Source of the DNA: Bordetella genomosp. 4
Lineage (GTDB): Bacteria; Pseudomonadota; Gammaproteobacteria; Burkholderiales; Burkholderiaceae_B
Reading direction: 5' to 3'
DNA length: 64,000 nt
NCBI RefSeq assembly: GCF_002261185.1
Contig: NZ_NEVQ01000013.1
Coordinates: 992,001-1,056,000, forward strand
Positions 1-8,704 of the stretch are shown one piece after another; within the stretch, counting starts at the first letter, position 1; each line of letters starts with the position of its first letter. Made by a program: the position numbers and the translations under genes. The notes under the pieces were generated by a model. That model was not told the origin of the DNA. It searched no databases and was given only the letters and a program-made list of their open reading frames with translations.

Positions 1-2373
1 CACTGTGGCTGCAGGATGCCCGAACCGGTTCATATACCCGACCTGCGCAATCACGTGCGTTGCATCGGCCGCCCACACCAACGCCTCGCCAGAGGATGTC
101 GCTGAGCCGTGATGCGGCGCCATGACGACATCCACGCGCGGCAGGCCATGTACCAGACGACGCTCTTGCGCGACGCCGATATCGCCCGGCAGCAATGCGG
201 TATGCGCCTTGCCTTGGATCATCAGCACGCAACTGCGTGCATTGCCCGGGCCATCGGTTTTTATCGCGGCATCCGGATGCAAAAAGCGAAACTGCACGCC
301 ATCTACGGTCCATGCTTGTCCAGCCTGACACCGCTGCATGGATTGAGGCATTCGCACCTCGGTGAAAAGCGCCGATGCCGTTCTGCCTGCACCCTGCTTG
401 CGTATCAACGCCGATAAATCAAACGAGCTAAAGGATTGGTCCACAACCAACGAGGACAACACGCTACGCACGCCACCGGCATGATCCATATCCGCGTGAG
501 ACACCACAAGTCCGTTTAGCGCCCGATATCCCCAGGCACGCAAAAATGGCACGACAACGCGTTCCCCGGCATCATTCCCCTGCCGAGTCATCGGCCCAGT
601 ATCGAACAGCCACACCTGCGTCGCCGTCTCGATCACGATGGCGCTACCCTGCCCTACATCCAGCGCCGTCAACGTCCAGTATCCAGGCGCAGGCCGTTCC
701 GGCCGCCAGCACAACATCGGCAACATCAACAGCCATGCGGCCGTACGCAAAGGCAAGCCATATGGCTGCACGGCCCATGCGACGCCAAACAATGCCAGTG
801 CCATCCAGGGCCATGGTGCCGCGGCCACATCCAGGACGGCCCAGTTCGAGGCGCTCATCCACTTCACCGGCACCATCATGGCATCAAAAATCGCATGCCC
901 GAGAACGCCGGCCCCATGAGCCAACCACTGCAATCCTGGAATGGTGCTCAACAGAGCACACGCCAACGCCAGTGGCGTCACCAGAAAGCTCACGATAGGA
1001 ATGGCATACACATTGACCAAAGGCGACGCCAAAGACACCTGTTGCATCAGATAGGCCAACAATGGCACCAGACCCAACGTGATCGCCGACTGTACCCAGC
1101 CGAACTCGACGAGGATCGCGCGCAACCGCCCCCTCCAATTGGGACGCTCGCGCCGCCCGCCCGAATCCATTGATGTGCCTATCCGCAACAAGATCGCCAC
1201 AGCGCCAAACGACAACCAGAACCCTGGCGCCAGCACCGACCAGGGATCCAATAGCGACACCACAGCACCTGCCAGCGCCAGAATCCGCGACGGCGACAAA
1301 GGCAAGCGCACCATGGCAGCCAGGGCCACCACCGCCAGCATGAAAAAGGTACGGCGTGCGGGCACGCCCCACCCAGCCAATAGGCAATACAACAACGCGA
1401 CCCACAACGCAGCGGCTGCGCCTACGACCTGCGCTGGCAAATACTCGGCCACCCGCACGGTTCGCCAACGCGCCCGCCGCCATAAAAATGCCGTCGCCAC
1501 CCCACCCACGGCCGCGATCAGGGTGACATGCATGCCGCTGATCGATACCAGATGCGTAATGCCTGCACGGTTGAATATCTGCCAATCCACATGCTCGACG
1601 GCGGCTTGATCCCCCATAGCCAAGGCGATCAGTACCGGTGCATAACGACGCGTCCCCAACGCCTCTCGCATGCCATCCCGCATCCAATGACGGACGCGTT
1701 CGATCAGGATGCCGGGACTATGCCAAGGCTCGTCGCCCAACAAGCGTGGCACGCCGCGCACCGTCGCCGTCGCGCGAATACCCATCGCGAACAAGCGCCC
1801 CTCGGCATCGTAACCATGAGGATTGCGCGCACCATGAGGTTGACGCAACACCAACGCCATGCGCCAGATCTGGCCGGGCTTCAACGCTGGCAATGGGGCA
1901 CCAGACTGTGCATGCCAACTCACAGCAATACGCGACGGGATGCCTTCGAGACGAGGTTCATCAACATCCGCCATGAACCGGTAATGCTTTCCATCACCCT
2001 GCGGCAAATCAGTGATCCGCACAATCAAGCGGCTGACCACGTCATGATGAGCCCAGGCCAACGCATCGTCCAAGCGGAGTTGAGCTTGCCACAGGGCGGA
2101 GGCTGCGCCGACGCATAGACCCAACATTGATGCGATGCCAAAACGAGCCAAGCGCCAAAGCAATCCCAATCGCGGGGCTGACACGGCCCCGGCCCCTCTT
2201 GGAAAACCCAGCCATGCAACGGACCACAGTATCACCACAACAACGGCCGACGCCATTACCATCGGCGCCGCCCATCGCTGCTGCGGCAATGCCGGCAAAC
2301 GCTGCACCCAACCCGCCCCGGCGACAATCCCCAACAACAGCAAACGACCAGTAATGTCCGACTCCCAAATCAC
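1..2373 (-). CDS. comEC: ComEC/Rec2-family DNA uptake channel (C-terminus cut by window edge)
   Basis: Inner-membrane channel that carries single-stranded DNA into the cytoplasm during natural transformation. The minus-strand frame is open from the left edge to about 2373 (791 codons). It reads, in order, an N-terminal DUF4131-type region, a polytopic Competence domain with the family motif HLVSISGMHVT (near 1522-1553), and a C-terminal metallo-beta-lactamase-like domain with SHADMDHAGG (near 476-505). The last residues are outside the window. I chose GTG at 2373 because it precedes a hydrophobic N-terminus (GRLLLLGIVAGA). No ATG is nearby and the frame stays open about 75 codons further upstream, so the start is uncertain. 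Length fits the family. The family assignment is firm; competence of this organism is not shown. Confidence 0.88.
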   Translation of the reverse strand, partial: MIWESDITGRLLLLGIVAGAGWVQRLPALPQQRWAAPMVMASAVVVVILWSVAWLGFPRGAGAVSAPRLGLLWRLARFGIASMLGLCVGAASALWQAQLRLDDALAWAHHDVVSRLIVRITDLPQGDGKHYRFMADVDEPRLEGIPSRIAVSWHAQSGAPLPALKPGQIWRMALVLRQPHGARNPHGYDAEGRLFAMGIRATATVRGVPRLLGDEPWHSPGILIERVRHWMRDGMREALGTRRYAPVLIALAMGDQAAVEHVDWQIFNRAGITHLVSISGMHVTLIAAVGGVATAFLWRRARWRTVRVAEYLPAQVVGAAAALWVALLYCLLAGWGVPARRTFFMLAVVALAAMVRLPLSPSRILALAGAVVSLLDPWSVLAPGFWLSFGAVAILLRIGTSMDSGGRRERPNWRGRLRAILVEFGWVQSAITLGLVPLLAYLMQQVSLASPLVNVYAIPIVSFLVTPLALACALLSTIPGLQWLAHGAGVLGHAIFDAMMVPVKWMSASNWAVLDVAAAPWPWMALALFGVAWAVQPYGLPLRTAAWLLMLPMLCWRPERPAPGYWTLTALDVGQGSAIVIETATQVWLFDTGPMTRQGNDAGERVVVPFLRAWGYRALNGLVVSHADMDHAGGVRSVLSSLVVDQSFSSFDLSALIRKQGAGRTASALFTEVRMPQSMQRCQAGQAWTVDGVQFRFLHPDAAIKTDGPGNARSCVLMIQGKAHTALLPGDIGVAQERRLVHGLPRVDVVMAPHHGSATSSGEALVWAADATHVIAQVGYMNRFGHPAATV

Positions 2374-2639
2374 AAAGCATAGGAGTTGAACCAAATCGTT
2401 GGTGAAGCAGTGAATGGAAATGTCCGTGCGTAAAAGCCGCAGGTTGGAGGGAATATTACGAAAACGCCGAAGTCTTCGGTACGGAAACCGTTTTTCTAAC
2501 GGAGGCCTCGAAATCGACGGACCAAGTAATCGGTCCGACTTTCCGCCAAATCCAGATATTCCAGAATAGATTGCTCGGAATTCAGTTGGAGTCTTGACTG
2601 TTCATTTTACCAATTGTCCTTTTTAAGCGACAATCAGAG
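2374..2639. other. Low-GC spacer between comEC and the toxin-antitoxin pair
   Basis: About 265 bases with clearly lower GC than the flanks and no convincing gene. It contains a perfect 6-bp inverted repeat (CGGACC at 2518-2523, GGTCCG at 2532-2537) and, at its right end, the toxin-antitoxin promoter region. On the minus strand the comEC frame continues open through most of it. That translation (for example PSISRPPLEKRF) does not look like a ComEC N-terminus. It may mark the edge of a small acquired segment, but no insertion-sequence ends or direct repeats were recognised. Confidence 0.4.
2594..2634 (+). promoter_or_regulatory. Probable promoter/operator of the toxin-antitoxin operon
   Basis: A TTGACT -35-like hexamer sits at 2594-2599. 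It is followed by a perfect inverted repeat ATTGTC (2613-2618) and GACAAT (2629-2634) with a 10-base spacer, ending 5 bases before the toxin ATG. Antitoxins of the HigA type usually bind such dyads to repress their own operon. The -10 hexamer is not clear, and no good ribosome-binding site precedes the toxin ATG. Confidence 0.45.
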
Positions 2640-2952
2640 ATGTTGAGATTCGAAGAGACTGACGTTTTTTCTGAATGGCTTGCCACACTGCGAGACGTCA
2701 GAGCAAAGACACAAATCATGCGCAGACTGGTCAGGGCCAGAACAGGAAATTTTGGTGACGTAGCCCCTGTAGGCGAAGGCATCAGCGAAATGCGGGTTGA
2801 CGAAGGGGCCGGCTATCGCGTGTATTTCGGTAGGCGAGAAAAAGTGGTTTATATCCTGCTATGTGGGGGGTGACAAAAAAAGCCAGCGTCGTGACATCGC
2901 AGCGGCCAAACAATTATGGGCTGCAATTAAGAAAGGAACCTCCAATGATTAA
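2640..2952 (+). pseudogene. HigB/RelE-family toxin with a one-base frameshift in its C-terminus
   Basis: Toxin of the HigB-like (phage Gp49-like) addiction-module family, whose members cleave mRNA on the ribosome. The uninterrupted frame gives 77 residues (stop at 2871-2873) with the family core PVGEGISEMRVDEGAGYRV. The family continues after LLCGG with DK(S/K)xQ..DI..A; here that continuation is encoded in the next frame (GGDKKSQRRDIAAAKQLW) up to a stop at 2950-2952. A run of six G at 2865-2870 instead of five explains the shift. Restored, the protein would be about 103 residues, normal for the family, and would overlap the antitoxin start by 8 bases, typical for coupled toxin-antitoxin genes. 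The truncated form lacks about 26 residues and may be inactive. A sequencing error or slippage at the G run cannot be excluded. Confidence 0.78.
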
Positions 2953-3247
2953 GCTACGTGAATTTGACCCGGCCACCTATCTCACCGACGATGAAACGAT
3001 CGCGCACTATCTAGCCGCTGCTGCACAAGAAGATGATCCAGACGCTTTTCTTCAGGCGCTCGGTGATGTCGCTCGTGCCAGAGGAATCGGCTCCATTGCA
3101 AAAGAGACAGGCTTGGCTCGCACAAATCTGTATCGTGTGTTAGCGCCCGGCGCGAACCCAAGCTACTACACACTGCGTCGCGTCATGAAAGCGTTAGGAG
3201 TGTCACTGACTGCAGCCGCTCGTTCCCAAAAACATAGACGGGCGTAA
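2945..3247 (+). CDS. HigA-like antitoxin (putative addiction module antidote protein)
   Basis: Small DNA-binding antitoxin, 100 residues, partner of the upstream HigB-like toxin. The start is ATG at 2945 after a GAAAGGAA ribosome-binding site, with a family-typical opening MIKLREFDPATYLTDDE. The middle (GIGSIAKETGLARTNLYRVL) is a helix-turn-helix. The antidote family usually both neutralises the toxin and represses the operon. The gene is intact although the toxin is frameshifted, consistent with a module decaying toxin-first or with phase variation of the toxin. The frame can be extended upstream to 2861, but that extension overlaps the toxin tail and lacks a ribosome-binding site. Confidence 0.86.
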   Translation: MIKLREFDPATYLTDDETIAHYLAAAAQEDDPDAFLQALGDVARARGIGSIAKETGLARTNLYRVLAPGANPSYYTLRRVMKALGVSLTAAARSQKHRRA

Positions 3248-3261
3248 AAAACTAAATCGTC

Positions 3262-4197
3262 TCAACCACAAACCTGCCTCAGCGACTCGATCAATAACGC
3301 CAGTACCGAACTCCTGGGAGCGCCCTTTCTGGACACCAGCTCGTACGGCTCGCTACGTGACTTCAGCGTGAGGGCTAGCGCCCCCACCAGGCCGTTATGA
3401 CAAAAATAGCTGGCCACATCATCGGACACCAACGCAACAAGATCGGTATTGCGGCCCAGCATGGTCACGGTGGTGAGCGCCGAGGTCGTCTCGATCAGGT
3501 GCAACGGAAAATTGAGCCGGGCCTCATGGAATTCGCGCTCCAGCAAACGGCGCATCGGCATATGTGCGCGATAAACCACCCAGCGGCTGTCCTGTAACTC
3601 GCGCAACTCTACTGCGTCGGCGCCCATGGCAGGGTGGCGCACGTTGGCGATCACGGATAACGACTCGTCTTTCACAAATAGAGACTCGTATGCCTCGGGG
3701 TTGCGGCTGACCGACGAACGGCAGATCGCTGCGTCCAGGCGGCCGCGCTCAATCAGGCCGAGCAATGTCTCGCTGGTGTCCTCCACGATCTCTACCGACA
3801 TATGCGGCTGCTGCATCAGCAGATTGGAAACCGCATCGGATAAAAGGGGCACAGCCCCCATGATCGTGCCGATGGCGAGATGTCCGCCCGCGCCGCTGGC
3901 GATGGCGTCCAGCTCAAACCGCAGGTTATTGATGTCGGACTGGATCAGCCGGGCAAATCGCAACGCACAGCGCCCCGCCTCGGTAGGTATTAACCCTCGG
4001 TTGGTGCGTTCGAACAACTCGACCGCCAAGGTCGCCTCGAGCTCGCGCAACGCTTTACTAGCGCCAGGTTGCGTCAACCCGACTTTGTTCGCAGCACCGA
4101 GCAGGGAGCCGCTTTCCTCGATGGCAATAAGCAACCGCAGCTGTTTCGCATGCAACCGGGACATCAACGAATTCAAGCTGAGAACACCATCTGACAT
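3262..4197 (-). CDS. LysR-family transcriptional regulator
   Basis: 311-residue LysR-type regulator with an N-terminal winged helix-turn-helix at about residues 12-70 (LLGAANKVGLTQPGASKALR) and a C-terminal periplasmic-binding-like effector domain. It resembles the GbpR/PcaQ-like branch by its opening HAKQLRLLIAIEESGSL. It is transcribed away from the iron alcohol dehydrogenase gene across a 109-base divergent gap. The inference is that it controls the dehydrogenase-transporter-aldehyde dehydrogenase set (4307-8588). The effector is unknown. Confidence 0.9.
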   Translation of the reverse strand: MSDGVLSLNSLMSRLHAKQLRLLIAIEESGSLLGAANKVGLTQPGASKALRELEATLAVELFERTNRGLIPTEAGRCALRFARLIQSDINNLRFELDAIASGAGGHLAIGTIMGAVPLLSDAVSNLLMQQPHMSVEIVEDTSETLLGLIERGRLDAAICRSSVSRNPEAYESLFVKDESLSVIANVRHPAMGADAVELRELQDSRWVVYRAHMPMRRLLEREFHEARLNFPLHLIETTSALTTVTMLGRNTDLVALVSDDVASYFCHNGLVGALALTLKSRSEPYELVSRKGAPRSSVLALLIESLRQVCG

Positions 4198-4306
4198 GAA
4201 TGAAAGTTATATCGGTATAGAAAGCTGTCAGTGTACCGGACATCGTCGAGTTCATAGACTTCTCATTTTCGACACCAGCAAAACATTTGGAGAGGATGAG
4301 AAAAAA

Positions 4307-5443
4307 ATGGCTCTGATCAACTACGTGACCGAAATTCGCTTCGGTGCCGGCGCGCTCGGTGAACTGAAGGAGGCCTGCGACAAGCTGGGTATTACTAGAC
4401 CTTTGATCGTCACCGACAAGGGCGTGCAGGCTGCCGGCATCGTCGACAAGGTCGCCGCGGCGCTCGGACACCAACAATTCGCGATATTCAACGACACGCC
4501 TCCCAACCCCTCGGAATCAGCAGTCCGGGCCGGTGTCGAAGCCCTCAAGCATGCAGAGGGCAACGGCGTCATCGCTGTAGGCGGCGGATCGTCGATCGAT
4601 CTGGCCAAGGCGGTCGCCGTGGCCGCGCGGCATGACGGCCCGCTGCGCCATTTCGCGCTCATCGAAGGCGGCGCCCAGAGCATCACCGCGGCGACGCTGC
4701 CTGTTGTTGCCGTGCCAACGACGGCGGGCACTGGCAGCGAGGTGGGACGCGGCGCCATCATTATCTTGGACGATGGCCGCAAGGTAGGTATCTTGTCCCC
4801 GCATGTGATTCCAAAAGTCGCTATCTGCGATCCTGAGTTGACCCTGGGCCTGCCTGCGACCCTGACCGCAGCGACTGGCATGGATGCCATCGCGCACTGC
4901 ATCGAGACTTTTCTCGCTCCGTCCTTCAACCCGCCTGCCGACGGTATTGCACTGGATGGTCTGTGGCGTGGGTGGCGTCACATCGAGACCGCATTCCGCG
5001 ACCCCGGCAATCTCGAGGCTCGGACCAATATGATGAGCGCGTCGCTGCAAGGCGCTCTGGCCTTTCAAAAGGGCCTGGGATGCGTGCACAGTCTGAGCCA
5101 CTCGCTGGGCGGCATCAACCCCAAGCTGCACCACGGCACGCTCAACGCGATTTTGCTGCCGGCCGTGATCCGATTCAATCGCGGAGCCGAATCGGTCGTG
5201 CGCGAGGACAAGATCGCGCGTCTCGCGCACATCCTGCAGCTGCCGGCATCGGTCTCTATCGAAGAAGCACTCATCACCAAATCCCGCGCCTTGCAACTGC
5301 CTACCGGACTGTCGCAGCTCGGGGTAACCGAAGACTTGTTCGACCGCATCGTAAAAGGCGCGCTGGCCGATCACAGCCATCGCACTAACCCACGTGAGGC
5401 CACAGTTGCCGATTACGTCGAAATGCTGCGGCAATCGATGTAA
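4307..5443 (+). CDS. Iron-containing (group III) alcohol dehydrogenase
   Basis: 378-residue NAD(P)-dependent alcohol dehydrogenase of the Fe-ADH family. The nucleotide site GGGSSIDLAKA (residues 92-102) and TTAGTGSEV (138-146) are clear. Probable metal ligands are D193 and H197 (GMDAIAHCIE), H261 and H276. The start is ATG 4307, preceded by GGAGAGGA. The open frame extends 227 codons further upstream but that part runs antisense to the LysR gene and is not expected to be coding. It is followed by an MHS transporter and a ketoglutarate-semialdehyde-type dehydrogenase, so it probably oxidises a hydroxyacid or alcohol intermediate to an aldehyde. The family also includes maleylacetate reductases and 4-hydroxybutyrate dehydrogenases; sequence alone does not separate these. 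Confidence 0.88.
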   Translation: MALINYVTEIRFGAGALGELKEACDKLGITRPLIVTDKGVQAAGIVDKVAAALGHQQFAIFNDTPPNPSESAVRAGVEALKHAEGNGVIAVGGGSSIDLAKAVAVAARHDGPLRHFALIEGGAQSITAATLPVVAVPTTAGTGSEVGRGAIIILDDGRKVGILSPHVIPKVAICDPELTLGLPATLTAATGMDAIAHCIETFLAPSFNPPADGIALDGLWRGWRHIETAFRDPGNLEARTNMMSASLQGALAFQKGLGCVHSLSHSLGGINPKLHHGTLNAILLPAVIRFNRGAESVVREDKIARLAHILQLPASVSIEEALITKSRALQLPTGLSQLGVTEDLFDRIVKGALADHSHRTNPREATVADYVEMLRQSM

Positions 5444-5553
5444 ATGCCCTTGCGATATTCCCGCTACAACACATGCCTGCCGCCCTCGCTTGCCGGTGAA
5501 TGGGCAGACATGTGTACCCAATTCTGAAAATACCGACTGATACAGGTGGAGAC

Positions 5554-6885
5554 GTGAGCAGTATTTCCATTGACGAACTGAGCAAAGCAACCCAAAAAGA
5601 AACCATGGTCCCGGCGATCGAGCGCAAGCGCGCGCTCATCGGCAGCGCAGTGGGCAGCACGATCGAGTGGTACGACTATTTCCTGTACGGAACCATGTCG
5701 TCCATCATCTTTGCCAAGCAGTTTTTCCCCAGCGACAATGCGCTGGTGAGCCAAATGATGTCGCTGGCCACCTTTGCGTTGGCGTTCTTGATCCGGCCGC
5801 TGGGCGGCGTCATTTTCTCGCATATCGGCGATCGCATCGGCCGCAAAAAAACGCTGGCGATGACGCTCTCGATGATGGGCCTGTCTACCGTGTTCATGGG
5901 CCTGCTGCCCAATTACGCGCAAATCGGTCTGCTCGCTCCGATCCTGCTGATCATCCTGCGCCTGCTGCAAGGTCTCGCTCTCGGCGGCGAATGGGGCGGC
6001 GGCGTGTTATTGGCCGTGGAATACTCGCCGCGCCAGAAACGCGGCTTTTATGGCGCAGTTCCGCAGACGGGCGCGGTGTTGGGCCTGGCGCTGGGCAACA
6101 TCATTACATCACTATTGAGCGCGAGCATGAGCGAGGAGGCTTTTCTCTCGTGGGGCTGGCGCATTCCGTTCGTAGGCTCGATCGTATTGGTCGTCATCGG
6201 CATGTGGATTCGCAATGCCGTCGGCGAGACGCCCTCGTTCAAGAAAATCCAGGCGACGCGCAGCAGCGCGCGTATTCCACTCAAAGAAACGATACAACAC
6301 CATTGGCGCGAAGTCCTGATCGCCATTGGCGCGAAGGTCGTTGAAACATCGACATTCTTCCTCTATGCGACATTTACCATCTCGTACATGATGGATCACG
6401 GCTTTGAGCGCTCTACCATCCTGAGCATTGTGCTGGTCTGTGCACTGGTCGCCTTTCCTTTCATGCTGTTTTTTGGCCATCTCTCTGACAAGATCGGCCG
6501 CAAAAAGGTCTTCATCGGCGGCAGTATCGCTTTCATTTTGTGGATTTTCCCGTTCTTCTGGCTGCTAGATCAGAAATCCGTGTTCGCCGCCTCGATCGCC
6601 GTGGGCGTAGGGCTGGGCATCATCTGGGCCAGCTACGGCGCCATGATAGGAACTCTGCTCGCTGAAGCCTTCCCACCGTCGATTCGCTATACCGGCATGT
6701 CGCTCGGTTACCAGATCGGCGCCGCACTGGTCGGTGGGCCTATGCCTTTGATCGCCACAGCGCTGATCGCCTACTACAGCGGCAGCTATGTACCTGTTGT
6801 TGTCTTTCTTGTCGCCTGCGCCTTGGTGTCCATCGCAGCGGTCGCGGTGGCGCGGGATCGTAGCGGACAGCCATTGGACGACTGA
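5554..6885 (+). CDS. MHS-family (metabolite:H+ symporter) MFS transporter
   Basis: Inner-membrane proton symporter, 443 residues from GTG 5554 (preceded by AGGTGGA), or 461 from the upstream ATG 5500, which lacks a good ribosome-binding site. Family signatures are GSTIEWYDYFLYG near the N-terminus, RPLGGVIFSHIGDRIGRKK in the loop 2-3 region, and LLQGLALGGEWGGGVLL. Twelve hydrophobic segments can be traced. The MHS family carries shikimate, ketoglutarate, proline/betaine and other carboxylates. Position between two dehydrogenases suggests it imports the substrate they oxidise. Confidence 0.9.
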   Translation: MSSISIDELSKATQKETMVPAIERKRALIGSAVGSTIEWYDYFLYGTMSSIIFAKQFFPSDNALVSQMMSLATFALAFLIRPLGGVIFSHIGDRIGRKKTLAMTLSMMGLSTVFMGLLPNYAQIGLLAPILLIILRLLQGLALGGEWGGGVLLAVEYSPRQKRGFYGAVPQTGAVLGLALGNIITSLLSASMSEEAFLSWGWRIPFVGSIVLVVIGMWIRNAVGETPSFKKIQATRSSARIPLKETIQHHWREVLIAIGAKVVETSTFFLYATFTISYMMDHGFERSTILSIVLVCALVAFPFMLFFGHLSDKIGRKKVFIGGSIAFILWIFPFFWLLDQKSVFAASIAVGVGLGIIWASYGAMIGTLLAEAFPPSIRYTGMSLGYQIGAALVGGPMPLIATALIAYYSGSYVPVVVFLVACALVSIAAVAVARDRSGQPLDD

Positions 6886-6995
6886 CCCGAACTTGCACCG
6901 GGCGGCTCGTCGCCCCTTTCTTTTAAGGCACCGCACATCCGAGGGCGTACGGTGCTGTCTCGATAAACCCCTCTTTTCCCATCAGGAGCTCTCAC

Positions 6996-8588
6996 GTGCA
7001 AATCACTGGAGAAATGCTTATTGGCTATGCTTGCGTACGCGGCAGCGCCGGCAATCAACTGGCTTTCAATCCTGCCCTGAACACCGCGATTGCTACGCCC
7101 GAATTTGGCCTCGGCACCCGTGCGGATGTCGATCGGGCCGCTTCGCTGGCGGCAAGTGCGTTTGATGTCTACCGCTACCTGCCATTGGAGCGCCGCGCTG
7201 CATTCCTGGACGCGATCGCCGATGAAATCATGGCGCTGGGCGATGCGCTGATCGAGCGCGCTCATGCCGAGAGCGGTCTGCCCATCGCTCGCCTGACCGG
7301 CGAACGCGCTCGGACGACAGGACAACTGCGAATGTTTGCAAACGTCGTGCGGGCAGGCCTGTTTTTACACGCCACGATTGACCCGGCTCAACCCGAGCGC
7401 CAGCCTATGCCTCGCGCGGACATACGCCTGGCCAAGATTCCGCTGGGCCCCGTTGCCGTGTTCGGCGCCAGCAACTTCCCCCTGGCTTTCTCTGTCGCAG
7501 GAGGCGACACCGCCTCGGCGTTGGCGGCCGGCGCTCCAGTGATCGTCAAGGCCCACAGCGCGCACCTGGGCACGTCCGAGATGGTGGGCCGCGCTGTCCA
7601 GAAGGCAGCGAAACAACAAGGGATGCCAGAGGGCGTGTTCTCGCTGTTGATCGGAGCGGGACGCGACATCGGCGAAGCTCTCGTGGCACATCCCGAAATC
7701 AAGGCAGTAGGTTTCACCGGCTCGCGCCAAGGCGGCCTGGCGCTCTTGCACGTCGCCAACAACCGTAAAGAACCGATCCCGGTTTATGCAGAGATGAGCA
7801 GCATCAACCCGGTATTCGTGTTGCCGCACGCATTGGCGGCTCGGTCGCAGGCGCTGGCTCAGGGGTTCGTCGACTCGCTCGCAATGGGCGCGGGGCAGTT
7901 CTGCACCAATCCAGGTCTCGTGCTCGCCATCGACAGCCCAGAACTGCAGAACTTCATCAACGCGGCCAGCCAGGCGCTCAGTGCCAAGGCAGCACAGACC
8001 ATGCTCACACCGGGCATTCACGCTGCCTATGAGTCCGCCCGTACACAGGTCGAGGCCGTTTCCGGGGTCGAACGCGTAGCGAGTGGCGTCGCAGCTGACG
8101 CGCAACCCAACGCGGCACAAGCGCAGCTCTATGTCACCGACGCTCAACGGTTGCTGCAAAGCGAAACGCTGCAAGCCGAAATGTTCGGCCCAGCCTCTAT
8201 CGTGATCAAGGCCAAAGATATCGCGGAACTGCTGCAAGTCGCCAATCGACTCGAAGGTCAACTTACCGCGACGCTGCTGCTGGACGACGCCGATCACGAG
8301 ATCGCCCGTACCCTGCTGCCCGTGCTGGAACGCAAATGCGGGCGCATCCTCGCCAATGGATTCCCGACAGGCGTAGAAGTGTGCCATGCCATGGTACATG
8401 GCGGTCCCTTCCCCGCCACGTCCAATGCGATGTATACCTCCGTCGGCGCCAGCGCCATTGATCGATTCCTGCGACCGGTCTGCTATCAAGACCTGCCGGA
8501 CACGCTGCGTCCGCAAGCCGTGCAAGACAGCAACGAACTGTCTCTCTGGCGTCTCGTCGATGGAGAGATGACGCGGGAAGTGCTCTAG
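6996..8588 (+). CDS. Aldehyde dehydrogenase, alpha-ketoglutarate semialdehyde dehydrogenase type
   Basis: 530-residue NAD(P)-dependent aldehyde dehydrogenase resembling the long form of 2,5-dioxovalerate (ketoglutarate semialdehyde) dehydrogenase. Catalytic residues visible are N160 (FGASNFPLAF), K185, E266 (YAEMSSINP) and C303 (GAGQFCTNPG). The EMSSINPVF sequence is typical of this subfamily. Start is GTG 6996 with AGGAG seven bases upstream. The enzyme yields 2-oxoglutarate, the end point of glucarate/galactarate, pentose and hydroxyproline routes. A glucarate dehydratase lies at 41.7 kb, so a shared pathway is possible. The immediate neighbours (iron alcohol dehydrogenase, MHS transporter) suggest a local substrate that is not identified. 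Confidence 0.88.
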   Translation: MQITGEMLIGYACVRGSAGNQLAFNPALNTAIATPEFGLGTRADVDRAASLAASAFDVYRYLPLERRAAFLDAIADEIMALGDALIERAHAESGLPIARLTGERARTTGQLRMFANVVRAGLFLHATIDPAQPERQPMPRADIRLAKIPLGPVAVFGASNFPLAFSVAGGDTASALAAGAPVIVKAHSAHLGTSEMVGRAVQKAAKQQGMPEGVFSLLIGAGRDIGEALVAHPEIKAVGFTGSRQGGLALLHVANNRKEPIPVYAEMSSINPVFVLPHALAARSQALAQGFVDSLAMGAGQFCTNPGLVLAIDSPELQNFINAASQALSAKAAQTMLTPGIHAAYESARTQVEAVSGVERVASGVAADAQPNAAQAQLYVTDAQRLLQSETLQAEMFGPASIVIKAKDIAELLQVANRLEGQLTATLLLDDADHEIARTLLPVLERKCGRILANGFPTGVEVCHAMVHGGPFPATSNAMYTSVGASAIDRFLRPVCYQDLPDTLRPQAVQDSNELSLWRLVDGEMTREVL

Positions 8589-8596
8589 CGTCATCC

Positions 8597-8639
8597 GGCG
8601 GCAATATGGCGGCGCGTGGCAGGCCGCCCTATTGCCGCC
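8597..8639 (+). terminator. Hairpin after the aldehyde dehydrogenase
   Basis: GGCGGCAATA (8597-8606) pairs perfectly with TATTGCCGCC (8630-8639), and an inner GGCGG/CCGCC extends the stem. It starts 8 bases after the stop codon. There is no strong T tract, so it may end transcription weakly or protect the 3' end. Confidence 0.5.
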
Positions 8640-8704
8640 TTGCAACGCTACAAGCTGCTGCCGCGCGGCCGCATATCAATATCACCACAAGCGCCGATCA
8701 AATG

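Noticed and set aside
884-1687. 267-codon minus-strand reading frame
   Set aside because: It overlaps comEC in another frame of the same strand. Composition is extremely Gly/Arg/Val-rich and unlike any family, while the comEC frame reads clear motifs.
3626-4306. Upstream extension of the iron alcohol dehydrogenase frame (227 codons)
   Set aside because: It runs antisense to the LysR gene, and the family begins at ATG 4307 with a good ribosome-binding site.
4198-4306. LysR binding site in the divergent gap (TATA-TCGG-TATA near 4208)
   Set aside because: The T-N11-A pattern is too loose and the symmetry too poor to report as a site.
4517-5590. 357-codon frame antisense to the iron alcohol dehydrogenase
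   Set aside because: Shadow of a GC-rich gene; no motif or ribosome-binding site.
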